Source: G963674665 sp964609625 | GTDB taxonomy: Bacteria; Desulfobacterota; Desulfovibrionia; Desulfovibrionales; Desulfovibrionaceae | Direction of reading: 5' to 3' | Assembly (NCBI GenBank): GCA_964609625.1 | Contig: CAZSRS010000020.1 | Span: 1 to 64,000 of the forward strand | Length of the DNA: 64,000 nt | Shown here: positions 51,554-60,837 of the stretch, piece by piece | Layout: each line of letters begins with the position of its first letter | Position numbering within the stretch: the first letter of the stretch is position 1 | Position numbers and translations under genes: made by a program | The notes under the pieces: model-generated | What the model saw: the letters and a program-made list of their open reading frames with translations, nothing else | What the model was told of the DNA's origin: nothing | The model's database searches: none

Positions 51554-51673
51554 GTGTTTTGGGCGCCGAGGCTTGGTAAAACCTGGTCTCGCCAGGCCTT
51601 ACGCGGATTTCGCTCGCGGCGCGGCATTCCGCCGCGAGAGGCAACGCTGCACTCTTAGATGCCAACTTGGTAT
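51554..51673 (+). repeat. Right copy of the diverged 120-nt structured element
   Basis: The plus strand here aligns with the minus strand at 47619-47740. It contains a GGCTTGG/CCAGGCC stem and the CGCGGC-ATTCC-GCCGCG hairpin, extended by CTCG.../...CGAG-type pairs. It points toward the flippase gene at 51772. The TGGTATCAATGGTGCA at its end (51668-51683) has GG-N10-GC spacing and could be a weak sigma-54 site. Confidence 0.55.
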
Positions 51674-51771
51674 CAATGGTGCATCATGTAGTGCCACCTG
51701 ATGGCAAGAACCTGCAACACCCCGCCTTTGCCCGCGCCAACACGAGCGGGCGGCGGGCTCGAGACGACCCA

Positions 51772-53364
51772 ATGGGCACGGAACACGAGGCGAACGACCA
51801 CAGAGACCTGTATGGCGCCATCAACAAGGCCACGCTGGTAATCATGGCCTGGACTTTCGTGGACAAGGTCCTGGCCGTGGCCAAGGAAATGTTGCAAGCC
51901 AGGGAGTTCGGTATCCAGGTGAGTCTGGACGTGTTCAACCTGGCTTTTGCCGTGCCGGGTCTCACGGTGCTGCTCATCGACGTCGCCGTGTACTCGGCCT
52001 TTGTGCCGTTATACTCCGAATGGCGGCAACAGCTCGCGGAGCGGGATTTGCGCGACAGGACCATGACGGTGTTCACCGCCAGCATGTTGGGCATCTTGCT
52101 TATCGCAGTGGCAGGCTATGCCTTGGCACCCTGGTATTTCCCCGTCATCGCCCACGGCATGGAACCGGTGCAGCAGCATCTAGGCGTGGCAATGCAGCGC
52201 ACCCTGATGCTACTCGTAGTGCTGGAGGGTGCCTCGGTGCTCCTCGCGGCCTTGCTGCAGGCCTGGAAGCTTTTTGCAGCGGTGACTCTGGCCCAGTCGG
52301 CCATCAACATCTCCCTGATCCTGTTTCTCGTCTTCGCCGCCGATTTGGGCATCGACCTGCTCGTCTGGGGTACGTTGGCGGGTTGCGCGGCGAAGCTGTT
52401 CTTTCTCTTTGCCTGCATTAGTTGGAAGGGCTTTCGGGTATTCAGCCCCTTTTCGTTCACGGGCGGGGAGTTGGCGGTTTTCCTCAAACTGGTGCTGCCG
52501 CTCATGGGCAGTGCCCTGATCGTGAACTCCATCCTGGTGGTTGATCAGTCAATGGCCACCCAGGTCAGCGCCGGTGGCGTTTCCAGCCTGCGGTACGCCT
52601 ACCGCATCAACGATTTGCCGCTGCAACTGCTGGTCATTGCCATCACCAGGGCAATCTTCCCCTACATCAGTGACAGTGCGGCCAAGGGTGACAAGGAGGC
52701 CATGTGCTACGTCTTCAACCGCAGCCTGATCTTCATCGGGTTGATCAGCTTCCCCATGATCGGCTTCGTGGTCATCTTCGCGCCGGATATCGTCAGCGTG
52801 CTGCTCAAGCGAGGCGCGTTCGGCGAGGAGGCCGCCATGCGTACCGCCCTGACCTTGCAGTGCTATATAGCGGGACTCTACTTCTTTGCCTACGGCTACA
52901 TCAACGGCGCATTCTTTTCCGCCTTGAAACTGGTGCGATCCCTGTTGTTCATGGGGGTACTTTTCCTGCTGCTGAATGTGGTGCTGAACATACTGTTCAT
53001 CTGGATCTTCGACGAGGTCTATGGCATCGCCCTGTCCTCGTCCCTGTCCGCGTTTTTGGTTTGCGTGTTGTTCATTATCATGTTGCACAAGCACTTACGT
53101 TTCAGCCTTGTGGGATCTGAAATCAGGAGCATATTGTTGCCTCTTGCCGCCGCGGTGTTCCTCGGCGCGGTCTGCTATCTCCTGCGTGGGGCCTTACGCG
53201 GTGTGGATCTGCCGCAAGTGGTATCCTTGCTTCTCTGGGCCGTATTTTATTTTTCGAGTTACGTCGGCCTGTTGCTGCTTTTCAGGACTCCGGAGATCGT
53301 GGAAGTCCTGTCCTTTGCCAAGGTGCCGAAGTTTGTACGGCGGTTCTTCCAGCGTAACAGTTGA
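51772..53364 (+). CDS. MurJ/MVF-family lipid-linked oligosaccharide flippase (Wzx-like role)
   Basis: The 530-residue protein has about 13-14 predicted helices. It contains TFVDKVLAVAKEMLQAREFG in the first helix, FVPLYSEWRQQLAERD, VDQSMATQVSAGGVSSLRYA and IAPDIVSVLL-like FAPDIVSVLLKRGAFGEEAA, the MurJ/MVF pattern of the MOP superfamily. In this context it most likely flips the polysaccharide repeat unit rather than lipid II. The ATG at 51772 gives the normal N-terminus, though its ribosome site is weak. It is the only + strand gene between two minus-strand operons. Confidence 0.88.
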   Translation: MGTEHEANDHRDLYGAINKATLVIMAWTFVDKVLAVAKEMLQAREFGIQVSLDVFNLAFAVPGLTVLLIDVAVYSAFVPLYSEWRQQLAERDLRDRTMTVFTASMLGILLIAVAGYALAPWYFPVIAHGMEPVQQHLGVAMQRTLMLLVVLEGASVLLAALLQAWKLFAAVTLAQSAINISLILFLVFAADLGIDLLVWGTLAGCAAKLFFLFACISWKGFRVFSPFSFTGGELAVFLKLVLPLMGSALIVNSILVVDQSMATQVSAGGVSSLRYAYRINDLPLQLLVIAITRAIFPYISDSAAKGDKEAMCYVFNRSLIFIGLISFPMIGFVVIFAPDIVSVLLKRGAFGEEAAMRTALTLQCYIAGLYFFAYGYINGAFFSALKLVRSLLFMGVLFLLLNVVLNILFIWIFDEVYGIALSSSLSAFLVCVLFIIMLHKHLRFSLVGSEIRSILLPLAAAVFLGAVCYLLRGALRGVDLPQVVSLLLWAVFYFSSYVGLLLLFRTPEIVEVLSFAKVPKFVRRFFQRNS

Positions 53365-53428
53365 ACCATTCCCTGCCGCGGAACAAGTGAGAACCGTGCG
53401 GGAAGCGGCGCATTCGTCGGGTCCCCGC

Positions 53429-53445
53429 GGTCATGGTTCATGACC
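53429..53445. terminator. Hairpin between convergent flippase and glycosyltransferase genes
   Basis: GGTCATG (53429-53435) and CATGACC (53439-53445) form a perfect 7-bp stem with a 3-base loop. T-runs are short, so it may act as a weak two-way terminator. Confidence 0.4.
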
Positions 53446-53504
53446 AAGCTGCATTTTGGTAGAAAAATGTCATGTAATCGTGCACTTGCATGATGTGCGG
53501 GGGG

Positions 53505-54563
53505 TCAGGGGTTCCGATCTTGACGGAGTAGGAGGTGGAGGACTTCCAGAAACCGCTGGTTTTCTTCTTCACACAAGGCCAGGGCGCGCTTCCTGCCATT
53601 CGCGGCAATTGCCTCGGCCTCTTGTGGGTTCTGGATCAGGCGCAAGACCTTGTCACGCAGGTCCGCGGCGTTGCCAAGCTCGAAAAACAGCGCGCTTTCA
53701 CCCTCCGTGGCATATTCCTCCGTAGCGATGTTGCGCGAGACCACCAGAGGGCGTCCGATGGTCATGACTTCCAACATCACGTTCTGCCCGGCGGCCACGC
53801 GATAGTCCTTGAGGGGGAGCACACAGAAGCGCGCCCCGGCGATGCGTCGGATCAGTTCTTCCTGGCTCACGAAGTCGCGCACCAGTGTGACGTTTCCGGG
53901 CAGTGACGTTGCAGGCTGAAAGCGCTGCGAGAGGATCACCACGGGGCAGGGAAGCTCCCGCGCGGCCTGGACCAGGGTGTCGAAGTCCCTGTCGCTGTTG
54001 CCGTAGGCAAAGACGTAGTCGCCGCGTGGGTATTCGGGCAAGTCGAACAATTCGGTGGGGGGCGTGTCGGGATAAAAGCGGATACGCTCGCGCGGGAAGC
54101 CATAACGCGCGGCGTAGAGTTCCTCTTCACGTCGCGAGGTGGTGAGTACGAAGTCCATGCCCGGCGTGGCCCACTCCAGGGCGCGGTGCTTGAAATTCAG
54201 CCCTCCCGCCTGTTCCCAGGCCGGGTTCACGTGAAAGTCGCGCACGATGTGTGCCGGTAGGGGCAGAAACCGTCCAAAACAACGTTTGAGCAGGCCGACC
54301 CCCACACCCATGGGCGTGTCCCAGGAAGCCCAGAACCTGGCCCTGGGATGGCGCAGCAAGGCGAACACGGGCAGATAGTATCGAGAAAGGCGGATGGAGA
54401 GCCTGCGGAGTTTCGGTGGCACGCGCGGCCACAACAAGATGGGGTGCAGCACGGTGACATCGAGGCCCGCTTCACGCATGGCGTATACAAATCGCCAATA
54501 CCCAACTTCGCGCCAGCTGACGATGAGGCAGAGTCGGCATCCTGACAGGGAAACTATGTTCAT
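53505..54563 (-). CDS. Glycosyltransferase (GT4/GT1-like)
   Basis: The 352-residue protein has a Rossmann-like start (SLSGCRLCLIVSWREVGYW), ATPGMDFVLTTSRREEELYA, a second domain with GDYVFAYGNSDRDFDTLVQA and PCPVVILSQRFQP, and the late motif GRPLVVSRNIATEEYATEGE. It fits GT-B transferases of the GT4/GT1 type, although the usual E-x7-E motif is modified. I chose the ATG at 54563; an upstream start at 54680 would add an unlikely 39-residue, AT-rich extension. The sugar is unknown. Confidence 0.78.
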   Translation of the reverse strand: MNIVSLSGCRLCLIVSWREVGYWRFVYAMREAGLDVTVLHPILLWPRVPPKLRRLSIRLSRYYLPVFALLRHPRARFWASWDTPMGVGVGLLKRCFGRFLPLPAHIVRDFHVNPAWEQAGGLNFKHRALEWATPGMDFVLTTSRREEELYAARYGFPRERIRFYPDTPPTELFDLPEYPRGDYVFAYGNSDRDFDTLVQAARELPCPVVILSQRFQPATSLPGNVTLVRDFVSQEELIRRIAGARFCVLPLKDYRVAAGQNVMLEVMTIGRPLVVSRNIATEEYATEGESALFFELGNAADLRDKVLRLIQNPQEAEAIAANGRKRALALCEEENQRFLEVLHLLLRQDRNP

Positions 54564-54832
54564 AAGGAAGTCAAATAGTAAAAAGTGGGTATTGCCTTCG
54601 CTTCGTGGCCTTGGGGAAAGTAGGAAATATCCCGATAAGTTGAAAAACTTATACGATGTGTAATGCAATCCTCGGGACACAGATGTTCATCAAGCTTGCA
54701 CGAATAAAGACATTCATAGAGTCAGCTGCATCTCAGGCAATGGTAAGTCATGAAGGATATGTAAAATATCCAACGCTTGCATGATGCGTTTGGGCAATCT
54801 CCAATACATCATCTTTAATAATCTTTCTCCGG
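54564..54832. other. AT-rich intergenic region
   Basis: About 270 bases between the glycosyltransferase start and the terminator of the SGNH gene. AT-rich, with no convincing gene or promoter. Confidence 0.4.
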
Positions 54833-54871
54833 CTCCGCATTCAACAGCGCCGATGAGCGCTGGATGCGGAG
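54833..54871 (-). terminator. Terminator hairpin downstream of the SGNH hydrolase gene
   Basis: CTCCGCAT/ATGCGGAG and CAGCGC/GCGCTG form an almost continuous stem (TCAA opposite G as internal loop) around CGATGA, 30 bases after the minus-strand stop codon. Strong structure, modest T-run. Confidence 0.6.
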
Positions 54872-54900
54872 GTTAATACCGATCGAGCAGATGAAAAAAA

Positions 54901-55989
54901 TCAAATTAATGATTCTGTGATGAAATACTGTAATATTGCTTTTCCAACAATCGCGTTGCCATATTCATTCCAATGATAGTCGTCAGTAAAATCAAATCTC
55001 TTTTTATTTTGAATGTAGTCATTAACAAATACATCGTGCAAGTCTAAAAAGAAAAAGCCATGGCTAGATGATACATCTTTAACAAGGTTATTTAGTTTGA
55101 GAGCTTTACTATTGATGCTCGTCGTACTGTTGTGGCCACAGTGGTATATTATGTCACGCGCCCCATCCACGGTTATCATTATCTTTACATCATCTTGAGC
55201 AGTTAGTATTTTTATTGATTGAAATATGTAATCAAGTGCCAATATCAGATGGTCTTCCTCTATTTTTTCAAAAGCAAGATCATTTTCAGATTGCCGCGCT
55301 CCAAATATGCATGATTTGATAAAATGAAATGAAATATTCTTTTTGTACCGAAGATATCTCCATGTTGCTGACTTCCTGATGAGGTCCTTATATGATTGCC
55401 TGTAGGGTGCTGGAGAAACTTCAGATATGCAACCCTCGTTCAGTGAAAGCTTCAAAAAACTACTGTTATATAATGAGTCATTGTCGCAAAAAGATTCATC
55501 AAAGTCATTGTGGACAATGTTAACAATAATAATGTTTGGTTTGTAATTCAATCCCTCCTGCCGAATCATATGTAAGTACTGGGAAAGAGGTGCACCTCCA
55601 ATTCCCATGCGCATTACGTCAATTTTCTTGGGTGAATTACGTTCGAGAACTTCTCCGAAATGTTTGTCTACATCAACCGAGAGCCCTTCTACATATGAGT
55701 CACCTATAATTAAAATTCTCGGATTATGATCCGACTCGTTTGGGAGGTAGGACGATTTTGTTGAGTTCCAGCCATGCTTGTTAATCGAGTAAGTTGTCAA
55801 ATCACCACAGGCACTGACTCGTGTTCCCTGTTGCAGCGGACAATATTTAACGACTCCTTGTTGAAAGTCAATGCATGATGGAAAGTCAGGAGCTGGAAGA
55901 GCAATACGAAAAATCACGGTTTCCAGAACTAATGAGATTATAACAATTGTAATCAACAGCAAAGAGATGTTCATGAAATGCTTTTTCAT
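54901..55989 (-). CDS. Membrane-anchored SGNH/GDSL-type hydrolase, AT-rich
   Basis: The 362-residue protein has an N-terminal membrane helix (about 7-27), then ILIIGDSYVEGLSVDVDKHF with the block I GDS serine. IIIVNIVHNDFDE resembles block III and DDYHWNEYGNAIV gives the catalytic D-x-x-H. The fold resembles AlgJ/AlgX-like or O-acyl-handling SGNH proteins that modify polysaccharides at the membrane. Its base composition is far more AT-rich than the flanking glycosyltransferases, suggesting recent acquisition. Flanked by gene-free AT-rich spacers and its own terminator. Confidence 0.75.
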   Translation of the reverse strand: MKKHFMNISLLLITIVIISLVLETVIFRIALPAPDFPSCIDFQQGVVKYCPLQQGTRVSACGDLTTYSINKHGWNSTKSSYLPNESDHNPRILIIGDSYVEGLSVDVDKHFGEVLERNSPKKIDVMRMGIGGAPLSQYLHMIRQEGLNYKPNIIIVNIVHNDFDESFCDNDSLYNSSFLKLSLNEGCISEVSPAPYRQSYKDLIRKSATWRYLRYKKNISFHFIKSCIFGARQSENDLAFEKIEEDHLILALDYIFQSIKILTAQDDVKIMITVDGARDIIYHCGHNSTTSINSKALKLNNLVKDVSSSHGFFFLDLHDVFVNDYIQNKKRFDFTDDYHWNEYGNAIVGKAILQYFITESLI

Positions 55990-56274
55990 ATGAGATTAAT
56001 CACTCTTTTTCAAATGCTGTAAATCATTATGCGTCAATATATGCATATGATACGTGCGTCCATGTTGCTGATTTGGGAGCTTGCAAGATTCTACTTTATT
56101 GTCTATTGATGATATCCATTTAGTATCTAACAACATAGTCGCATTGTTCTTCAGTCATCACGCTGTGTTCCGTCATTATCAGCATGCAGAGCAAGCTGTG
56201 AGCCTGATCTGCTTTCTCGCGTCTAGCGCAAGTTTCAAGGTAGCAATAATGCGTGGCCTCCAGTTACAGAGCCT
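55990..56274. other. AT-rich spacer upstream of the SGNH gene
   Basis: About 285 bases, AT-rich, no gene recognised. It separates the acquired-looking SGNH gene from the end of the 61464-56275 operon. Confidence 0.4.
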
Positions 56275-57396
56275 CTAAACCAGCTCTTGAAACAGTCTCT
56301 CGAATTCCCGGGCCATTACCTCCACGTGGCATTGCCGTTCGGCAAGCGCCGCGGCGTTCTCGCCAAGGCGTCTGCGCAGTGCGTCGTCCTGCAACAGCGT
56401 GAGCATGCCTTGTGCCAGGGCTTCCGGGTCTTCGGGCACCACGAGCTGACCGGTTTCACCGCTGATGACGATCTCACGCATGAAGCCGACATCCGGGCTG
56501 ACCACTGGAATTTTTGCGAACATGGCCTCGATGGCCGCGACAGAGAGCGTTTCCATCTGCGGCTTGGAAGACAAGGCCATGATCTCGGCGCCGGCCAGGA
56601 CATCTCCCACGTTGCGTACCACCCCCATGAAACGGCAGTTGGCCTCTAGACCCAACTCTTTTACTCGTTGCTCCAGTTCCTGACGTCGAGGGCCATCGCC
56701 GAGCATGAGTAGTACTGCCCGTGGAAGTCGGGGCACGAGCCGGGCCATGGCCTCGAGCATGACTTCGTGGGCCTTGTCCGGTCGCAGGGCAGCGATCTGG
56801 ACGATGACCCTGGCGTTCTCCGCCAGGGTCAGACGTTTTCTGGCCTCGGTCCTGGACAGCTGCGATGTCGCCCGTTGCGGGGAAACGCCGTTGTAGATGA
56901 CCCGAAAACTTTTAGCTGGGAGCTTTTCCACATCTCGTACGTAGTCCAGGTGTCCCTTGGCCGCCGCCACCAGACAGTCCACGCCGAGGTGCGCCAGCCT
57001 GCGCGCTTGCATGGTCAGGCCGCTGAAATTGTATTGCTTGTATGTCTCGTTGTGCCAGTTGACCACGGGAATGCCGGCCATCCGCGCCGCCGGGACACCG
57101 AATACCAGTGCATTGCGATGGTTGATGAGCAGCAGAAGGTCGCTCTGTTCTTCCTTGAGTAACCTGGAAAGGGTGAAGACCACCAGGGGGTTCATCTTTC
57201 CAGGCATGATCCGTGTTGTCACCGGGATCCCCTGCTGGACGATTTCATCGCCTATGGGGCCTGGGGCCTTGAAACAGAGCAGCTTCGGACTGACCTTGGC
57301 CGGGTCGAGGTGCAGCAGCAGGTCTCGCAGTAACTGCTCCGCACCTCCGACGATGAGAGTGGAAACTAGAACGTGCACGCGCAGGGGGGTGTGCAT
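56275..57396 (-). CDS. GT4-family glycosyltransferase
   Basis: The 373-residue protein has VHVLVSTLIVGGAEQLLRDL at the start (the GGAE motif of GT4 N-domains), a central VIVQIAALRPDKAHEVMLEA, and SSKPQMETLSVAAIEAMFAK with VVSPDVGFMREIV in the donor-binding domain. GAGG precedes the ATG. It starts 9 bases after the stop of the previous glycosyltransferase gene and is the last gene of the four-gene operon beginning at 61464. The sugar is unknown. Confidence 0.92.
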   Translation of the reverse strand: MHTPLRVHVLVSTLIVGGAEQLLRDLLLHLDPAKVSPKLLCFKAPGPIGDEIVQQGIPVTTRIMPGKMNPLVVFTLSRLLKEEQSDLLLLINHRNALVFGVPAARMAGIPVVNWHNETYKQYNFSGLTMQARRLAHLGVDCLVAAAKGHLDYVRDVEKLPAKSFRVIYNGVSPQRATSQLSRTEARKRLTLAENARVIVQIAALRPDKAHEVMLEAMARLVPRLPRAVLLMLGDGPRRQELEQRVKELGLEANCRFMGVVRNVGDVLAGAEIMALSSKPQMETLSVAAIEAMFAKIPVVSPDVGFMREIVISGETGQLVVPEDPEALAQGMLTLLQDDALRRRLGENAAALAERQCHVEVMAREFERLFQELV

Positions 57397-57405
57397 CGTG
57401 GTTCC

Positions 57406-58662
57406 TCACGAAAGGGAGTTGAAAAGCCGGAGCAGATCCTCGAGATGTCTGTCCATGCTCACGTCCGTCAAGGCATACTGTCTTGCCGCGCGCCCCATGC
57501 GCTCCAGTTCCTCGGGCGCGGCCAGCATGCGTTCCATGGCATGAGCCAGGTCGTCTGGATCGTCAGGAGCGAACAGCTCGCCGGTGACGCCGGGTCGCAC
57601 CTGCTCCGGAATGCCGCCGATGTTTGCGGCCAGTACCGGCGTGCCTTGGAGGTAACTCTCGTATATGGAGAGGGGGGCGTTGTCGTACCAGCGGCTAGGC
57701 ACGACGCTGAACTTGGCGGCGGCGATGCTGCGCGCCAGATCCTGCCCCTGGAGAAAGCCTGGAAATACAATGCGTTCACGCATTTCCGGATGGATCATGG
57801 CCCGCAATGCATCCTCGCAGCCGTCGTAGGAACGGCCGGCCAGGACCAGTTTCTGCCTGGGGCGCAACCGCTGCCACGCGTCCACCAGCACATCCAGACC
57901 CTTTTCCTTGGAAATACGGCCAAAGAACAGGACAAAGTCCTCCTTGGGCGTATCCGCGGTCTCTTCCAGGGGCATGCTGGGAATGGCCGGCCAGAGGTTC
58001 ACGTGGATGCGCCCGGGATCAAAGCCGCCAGCCAGGAGTTGCTCGCGCATGAAGGTGCAGGGCACGACGAAGGCGTCGGCGGTCTCATAAAGCTTGAGCC
58101 ATTTCTGCACATACATCGAGAAGACGCGCAGGACCGAGGCCGTGAGGCTGTTCTTCACGCATTTGTGGATCACGCCGTTGTAATACGCGCCGCTTCGACA
58201 GAGAATGCAGGGCTTGTTGTCACGCAGGAAGGTGTAGTTGGCGCAAAGGACATGGTAATCCCCGAAATTCACCACAACGGGTATGCCGCGTTTCTTGAAG
58301 CTGTGCACCACGCTGGGTGACATATAGTTGTAAATGTTCAGGAGATAACCAATGTCGGCGCCGCCGATGTGGTCCAGTAGACGGTCGAGGCAACGCCTGG
58401 CCTCGAAGGAGTAGATACTGCGCTCGGCATGCAGAGCCAGGGAGCGTAGCGATGGTTTGATATCCTTGAAGAATCGGGCGTCGGCAGGGCCTGGCGGTGG
58501 CAGAAAGAAGCGGGAGTAGGGGGAGGGCCAGTTTCCGGCATAGGCCACGCTGAAAGGGACAACCTCGTGCCCGAGTTGCGGCAGGGCGTCCATGATACCC
58601 TGAATGTAGCGCTCCACGCCGCCGTTGAGGAAAAAGTACTTGCTGCAAAGCAGAATTCGCAT
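57406..58662 (-). CDS. GT4-family glycosyltransferase
   Basis: The 418-residue protein starts MRILLCSKYFFLNGGVERYI, the typical GGxE N-domain. It has GIPVVVNFGDYHVLCANYTF, FVLFFGRISKEKGLDVLVDA, and SRWYDNAPLSIYESYLQGTP as the E-x7-E donor motif. AAGGA supports the ATG at 58662. A CxxC-like pair (PCILC) in the N-domain is seen in a subset of these enzymes. It follows the Asp-box gene by 60 bases. Confidence 0.92.
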   Translation of the reverse strand: MRILLCSKYFFLNGGVERYIQGIMDALPQLGHEVVPFSVAYAGNWPSPYSRFFLPPPGPADARFFKDIKPSLRSLALHAERSIYSFEARRCLDRLLDHIGGADIGYLLNIYNYMSPSVVHSFKKRGIPVVVNFGDYHVLCANYTFLRDNKPCILCRSGAYYNGVIHKCVKNSLTASVLRVFSMYVQKWLKLYETADAFVVPCTFMREQLLAGGFDPGRIHVNLWPAIPSMPLEETADTPKEDFVLFFGRISKEKGLDVLVDAWQRLRPRQKLVLAGRSYDGCEDALRAMIHPEMRERIVFPGFLQGQDLARSIAAAKFSVVPSRWYDNAPLSIYESYLQGTPVLAANIGGIPEQVRPGVTGELFAPDDPDDLAHAMERMLAAPEELERMGRAARQYALTDVSMDRHLEDLLRLFNSLS

Positions 58663-58722
58663 GGCCGGTCCTTGTTCTGGCACAACGGTTCACGAGCAAG
58701 GTGGAAACTGCTTTCTGTATGA

Positions 58723-60807
58723 CTATGGCTGTTTCGGCTCGGCCATGAATATCCCCAAACCACTGTAGCCCACAAGTACCGATGCAGGGGCGTCTGGAGC
58801 GATTGCTATGGTCAAGATTCCCACGGGAGCAATGTCGGTCTCCACCAGCTGGAAGCTTTCACCGCCGTCAGTACTGACGTATAAGCCCCGCGCAGCACTG
58901 TAGTTGAAGGCGCTGGTCCCCACGAACATCGTCTTTCCGTCCTGTCCAAAGGCCACGGCGTATGTAGCGGCATCGGGCCCTGGATCAAAGGGCAGTGTCA
59001 GGGAGCGCCACGTGTCGCCGCTATTTTCGGTAAGCAATACCTTGTTTCCCCCCGCGGATGCCAGCAGGCGTTCGGGATTGGTGGGGTCCATGGCCATGCC
59101 GAAAATGAAGCCTTCGGTGCCGGGGAGCAGCTTCCAGTTCTTGCCGCGATCCTGGGTCTTGTAGACACCGCCGGCAAGGGTGCCGGCGTAGATGATCTCA
59201 GGATTGCCTGGATGTAGCAGCAGACTGTCTGGTCCCTTGACAAAAGGGGTGGACACGCCGGCCAGGATGTTTTCCGCCGTGGCAAATCCCCCTTGAGGCA
59301 GAGGGACGGCGGTGTCCAGCCTTAGGACGCCGTACCCGTTGGTAGCCACATAGACCACGTCATCGTTGTCCGGATCAACCACCACATTGCTGGGTAGTGC
59401 GTCGACATAACCCTGCGTGAAGGTCTTGCGTTGTACGGCAATGGGATAATAGACCCAAGAGCGCCCCATGTCGGTGCTCTTGTAGAGATGAAAGAGAGCG
59501 GTGCCTTCAGGGTCCTTCGGGAACCAAGGTTTCATGACCATGTATAATTTCCTGGGCGAGCCAGAGGTAAAGGCCAAGCTTTGAGCGTGGCCATCGACCA
59601 CGTCCTTCATGCGGCGCTCCCAGCTTTGGCCGTTGTCTTCAGTGATCATGAGCCCGTTGTCGGCCACGGCCAGGAAGATGGTTTCCGTATTGTCGTCTGG
59701 GAAAGCGATGTCGTTGACCACCGAGTTTTGCAGGCCCGTGACGGTCTGCGCCCAGGTGTTTCCACCGTCCAGGGTTCGCCAGGCGTTCCACCAATCCATG
59801 AGGTAGCCGACATTACCGTTCTCGAGAAAGAGTATGGTTTCTACGGATTCCATGCCCATGGCCCAACTTTCGATGGGGCTGGTGTGGGCGAAATGGGTGG
59901 GGATTTTCCATGAAGCACCGTTGTCCGTGGTGCTGAGCAACAGTCGAGGCCAGTATTCGGGGTGTGAGGCCACAAGGATATTCGGGGTGGGGTGGGGATT
60001 GCACGCCAGTGCCTTGAAAAACACGAGCCCCTCGCCAGGCAGCTGGTCTTTGCTCGGGCCGATGGATTCCCACTTTTCCTTGCCTTCGTCGTAGGCAAAA
60101 GCACCGGCGTAATGCTCGACAGTGAGCATGGGGCAGCCCTGGGGCGCGATCAAATCCATGAAATTGTCCTTGCCCATGGGGAATCCCTTGTTGAAGGGTT
60201 TCCAGTGGTCGTCACCCCATACGCGAATGCCGGAGTCCGTGGCGGCGTAAAGTGCGCCGTTCCGGAACGTCAGGCTGTTGACCTTGGAACCGCCCAAACC
60301 AAGGAGAGGTTCAATCCGCCAATCCAGGGAGTCCAGTTGTTTCGGAGGGGTCAATTTGAACACGCCGTTCAAGTCGCTCCCAGCATAGAGAAAACCATCC
60401 GGAGCGAACAACAGCAGATCGGAGCCGAAAAAACGCTCGTCGTAACGTATCTTGTCGCTGATCTGATGCATGGTTTTGCCGCGGTCCACGCTGTAAAACA
60501 ACCCTCTGTCACAAAGTACCATGACACAGTCCGGCCGGCCGGGTGGGACGACAATATCGGCTACCGCCAAGCCATGAAGTCCGTTGCCAACGGCGGTGTA
60601 AGTAAGCCCAGCGTCTTCACTGACATATATTCCGGCAACATCGGAACCGACGTAAACGCGCTGAGGGTGGTCGTGGGCTACAGCAACGGTTGTGAAGCGT
60701 CCTCCGCCACCAAAGCCCCTTGGTGTGAGAATGTAGGATCCTGCCATGGACCGTGCAGAGAAGGACAGGTCCAGGAGCAGCAACAAGGCAAACAGGACGA
60801 GACGCAT
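58723..60807 (-). CDS. Exported Asp-box beta-propeller protein (GH74-like; possible endoglycanase)
   Basis: The 694-residue protein has a signal peptide (about 1-22). At least nine Asp-box motifs (S-x-D-x-G-x-x-W/F) are spread through it, including SEDAGLTYT, SVDRGKTMH, TDNGASW, LDGGNTW, TEDNGQSW, TDMGRSW, TQDRGKNW, TENSGDTW and STDGGESF. Tandem seven-bladed propellers of this kind occur in GH74 xyloglucanases and sortilin-like proteins. Between glycosyltransferase and exported-protein genes it could cut or bind the exported polymer. Catalytic aspartates cannot be assigned by eye. GGAGATATCC precedes the ATG. Confidence 0.78.
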   Translation of the reverse strand: MRLVLFALLLLLDLSFSARSMAGSYILTPRGFGGGGRFTTVAVAHDHPQRVYVGSDVAGIYVSEDAGLTYTAVGNGLHGLAVADIVVPPGRPDCVMVLCDRGLFYSVDRGKTMHQISDKIRYDERFFGSDLLLFAPDGFLYAGSDLNGVFKLTPPKQLDSLDWRIEPLLGLGGSKVNSLTFRNGALYAATDSGIRVWGDDHWKPFNKGFPMGKDNFMDLIAPQGCPMLTVEHYAGAFAYDEGKEKWESIGPSKDQLPGEGLVFFKALACNPHPTPNILVASHPEYWPRLLLSTTDNGASWKIPTHFAHTSPIESWAMGMESVETILFLENGNVGYLMDWWNAWRTLDGGNTWAQTVTGLQNSVVNDIAFPDDNTETIFLAVADNGLMITEDNGQSWERRMKDVVDGHAQSLAFTSGSPRKLYMVMKPWFPKDPEGTALFHLYKSTDMGRSWVYYPIAVQRKTFTQGYVDALPSNVVVDPDNDDVVYVATNGYGVLRLDTAVPLPQGGFATAENILAGVSTPFVKGPDSLLLHPGNPEIIYAGTLAGGVYKTQDRGKNWKLLPGTEGFIFGMAMDPTNPERLLASAGGNKVLLTENSGDTWRSLTLPFDPGPDAATYAVAFGQDGKTMFVGTSAFNYSAARGLYVSTDGGESFQLVETDIAPVGILTIAIAPDAPASVLVGYSGLGIFMAEPKQP

Positions 60808-60837
60808 GGATATCTCCGGCTTTGCAGTGAGCGATAC

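Noticed and set aside
51703..51715. TGGCAAGAACCTGC as sigma-54 promoter before the flippase
   Set aside because: The GG-GC spacing is 9 instead of 10 bases.
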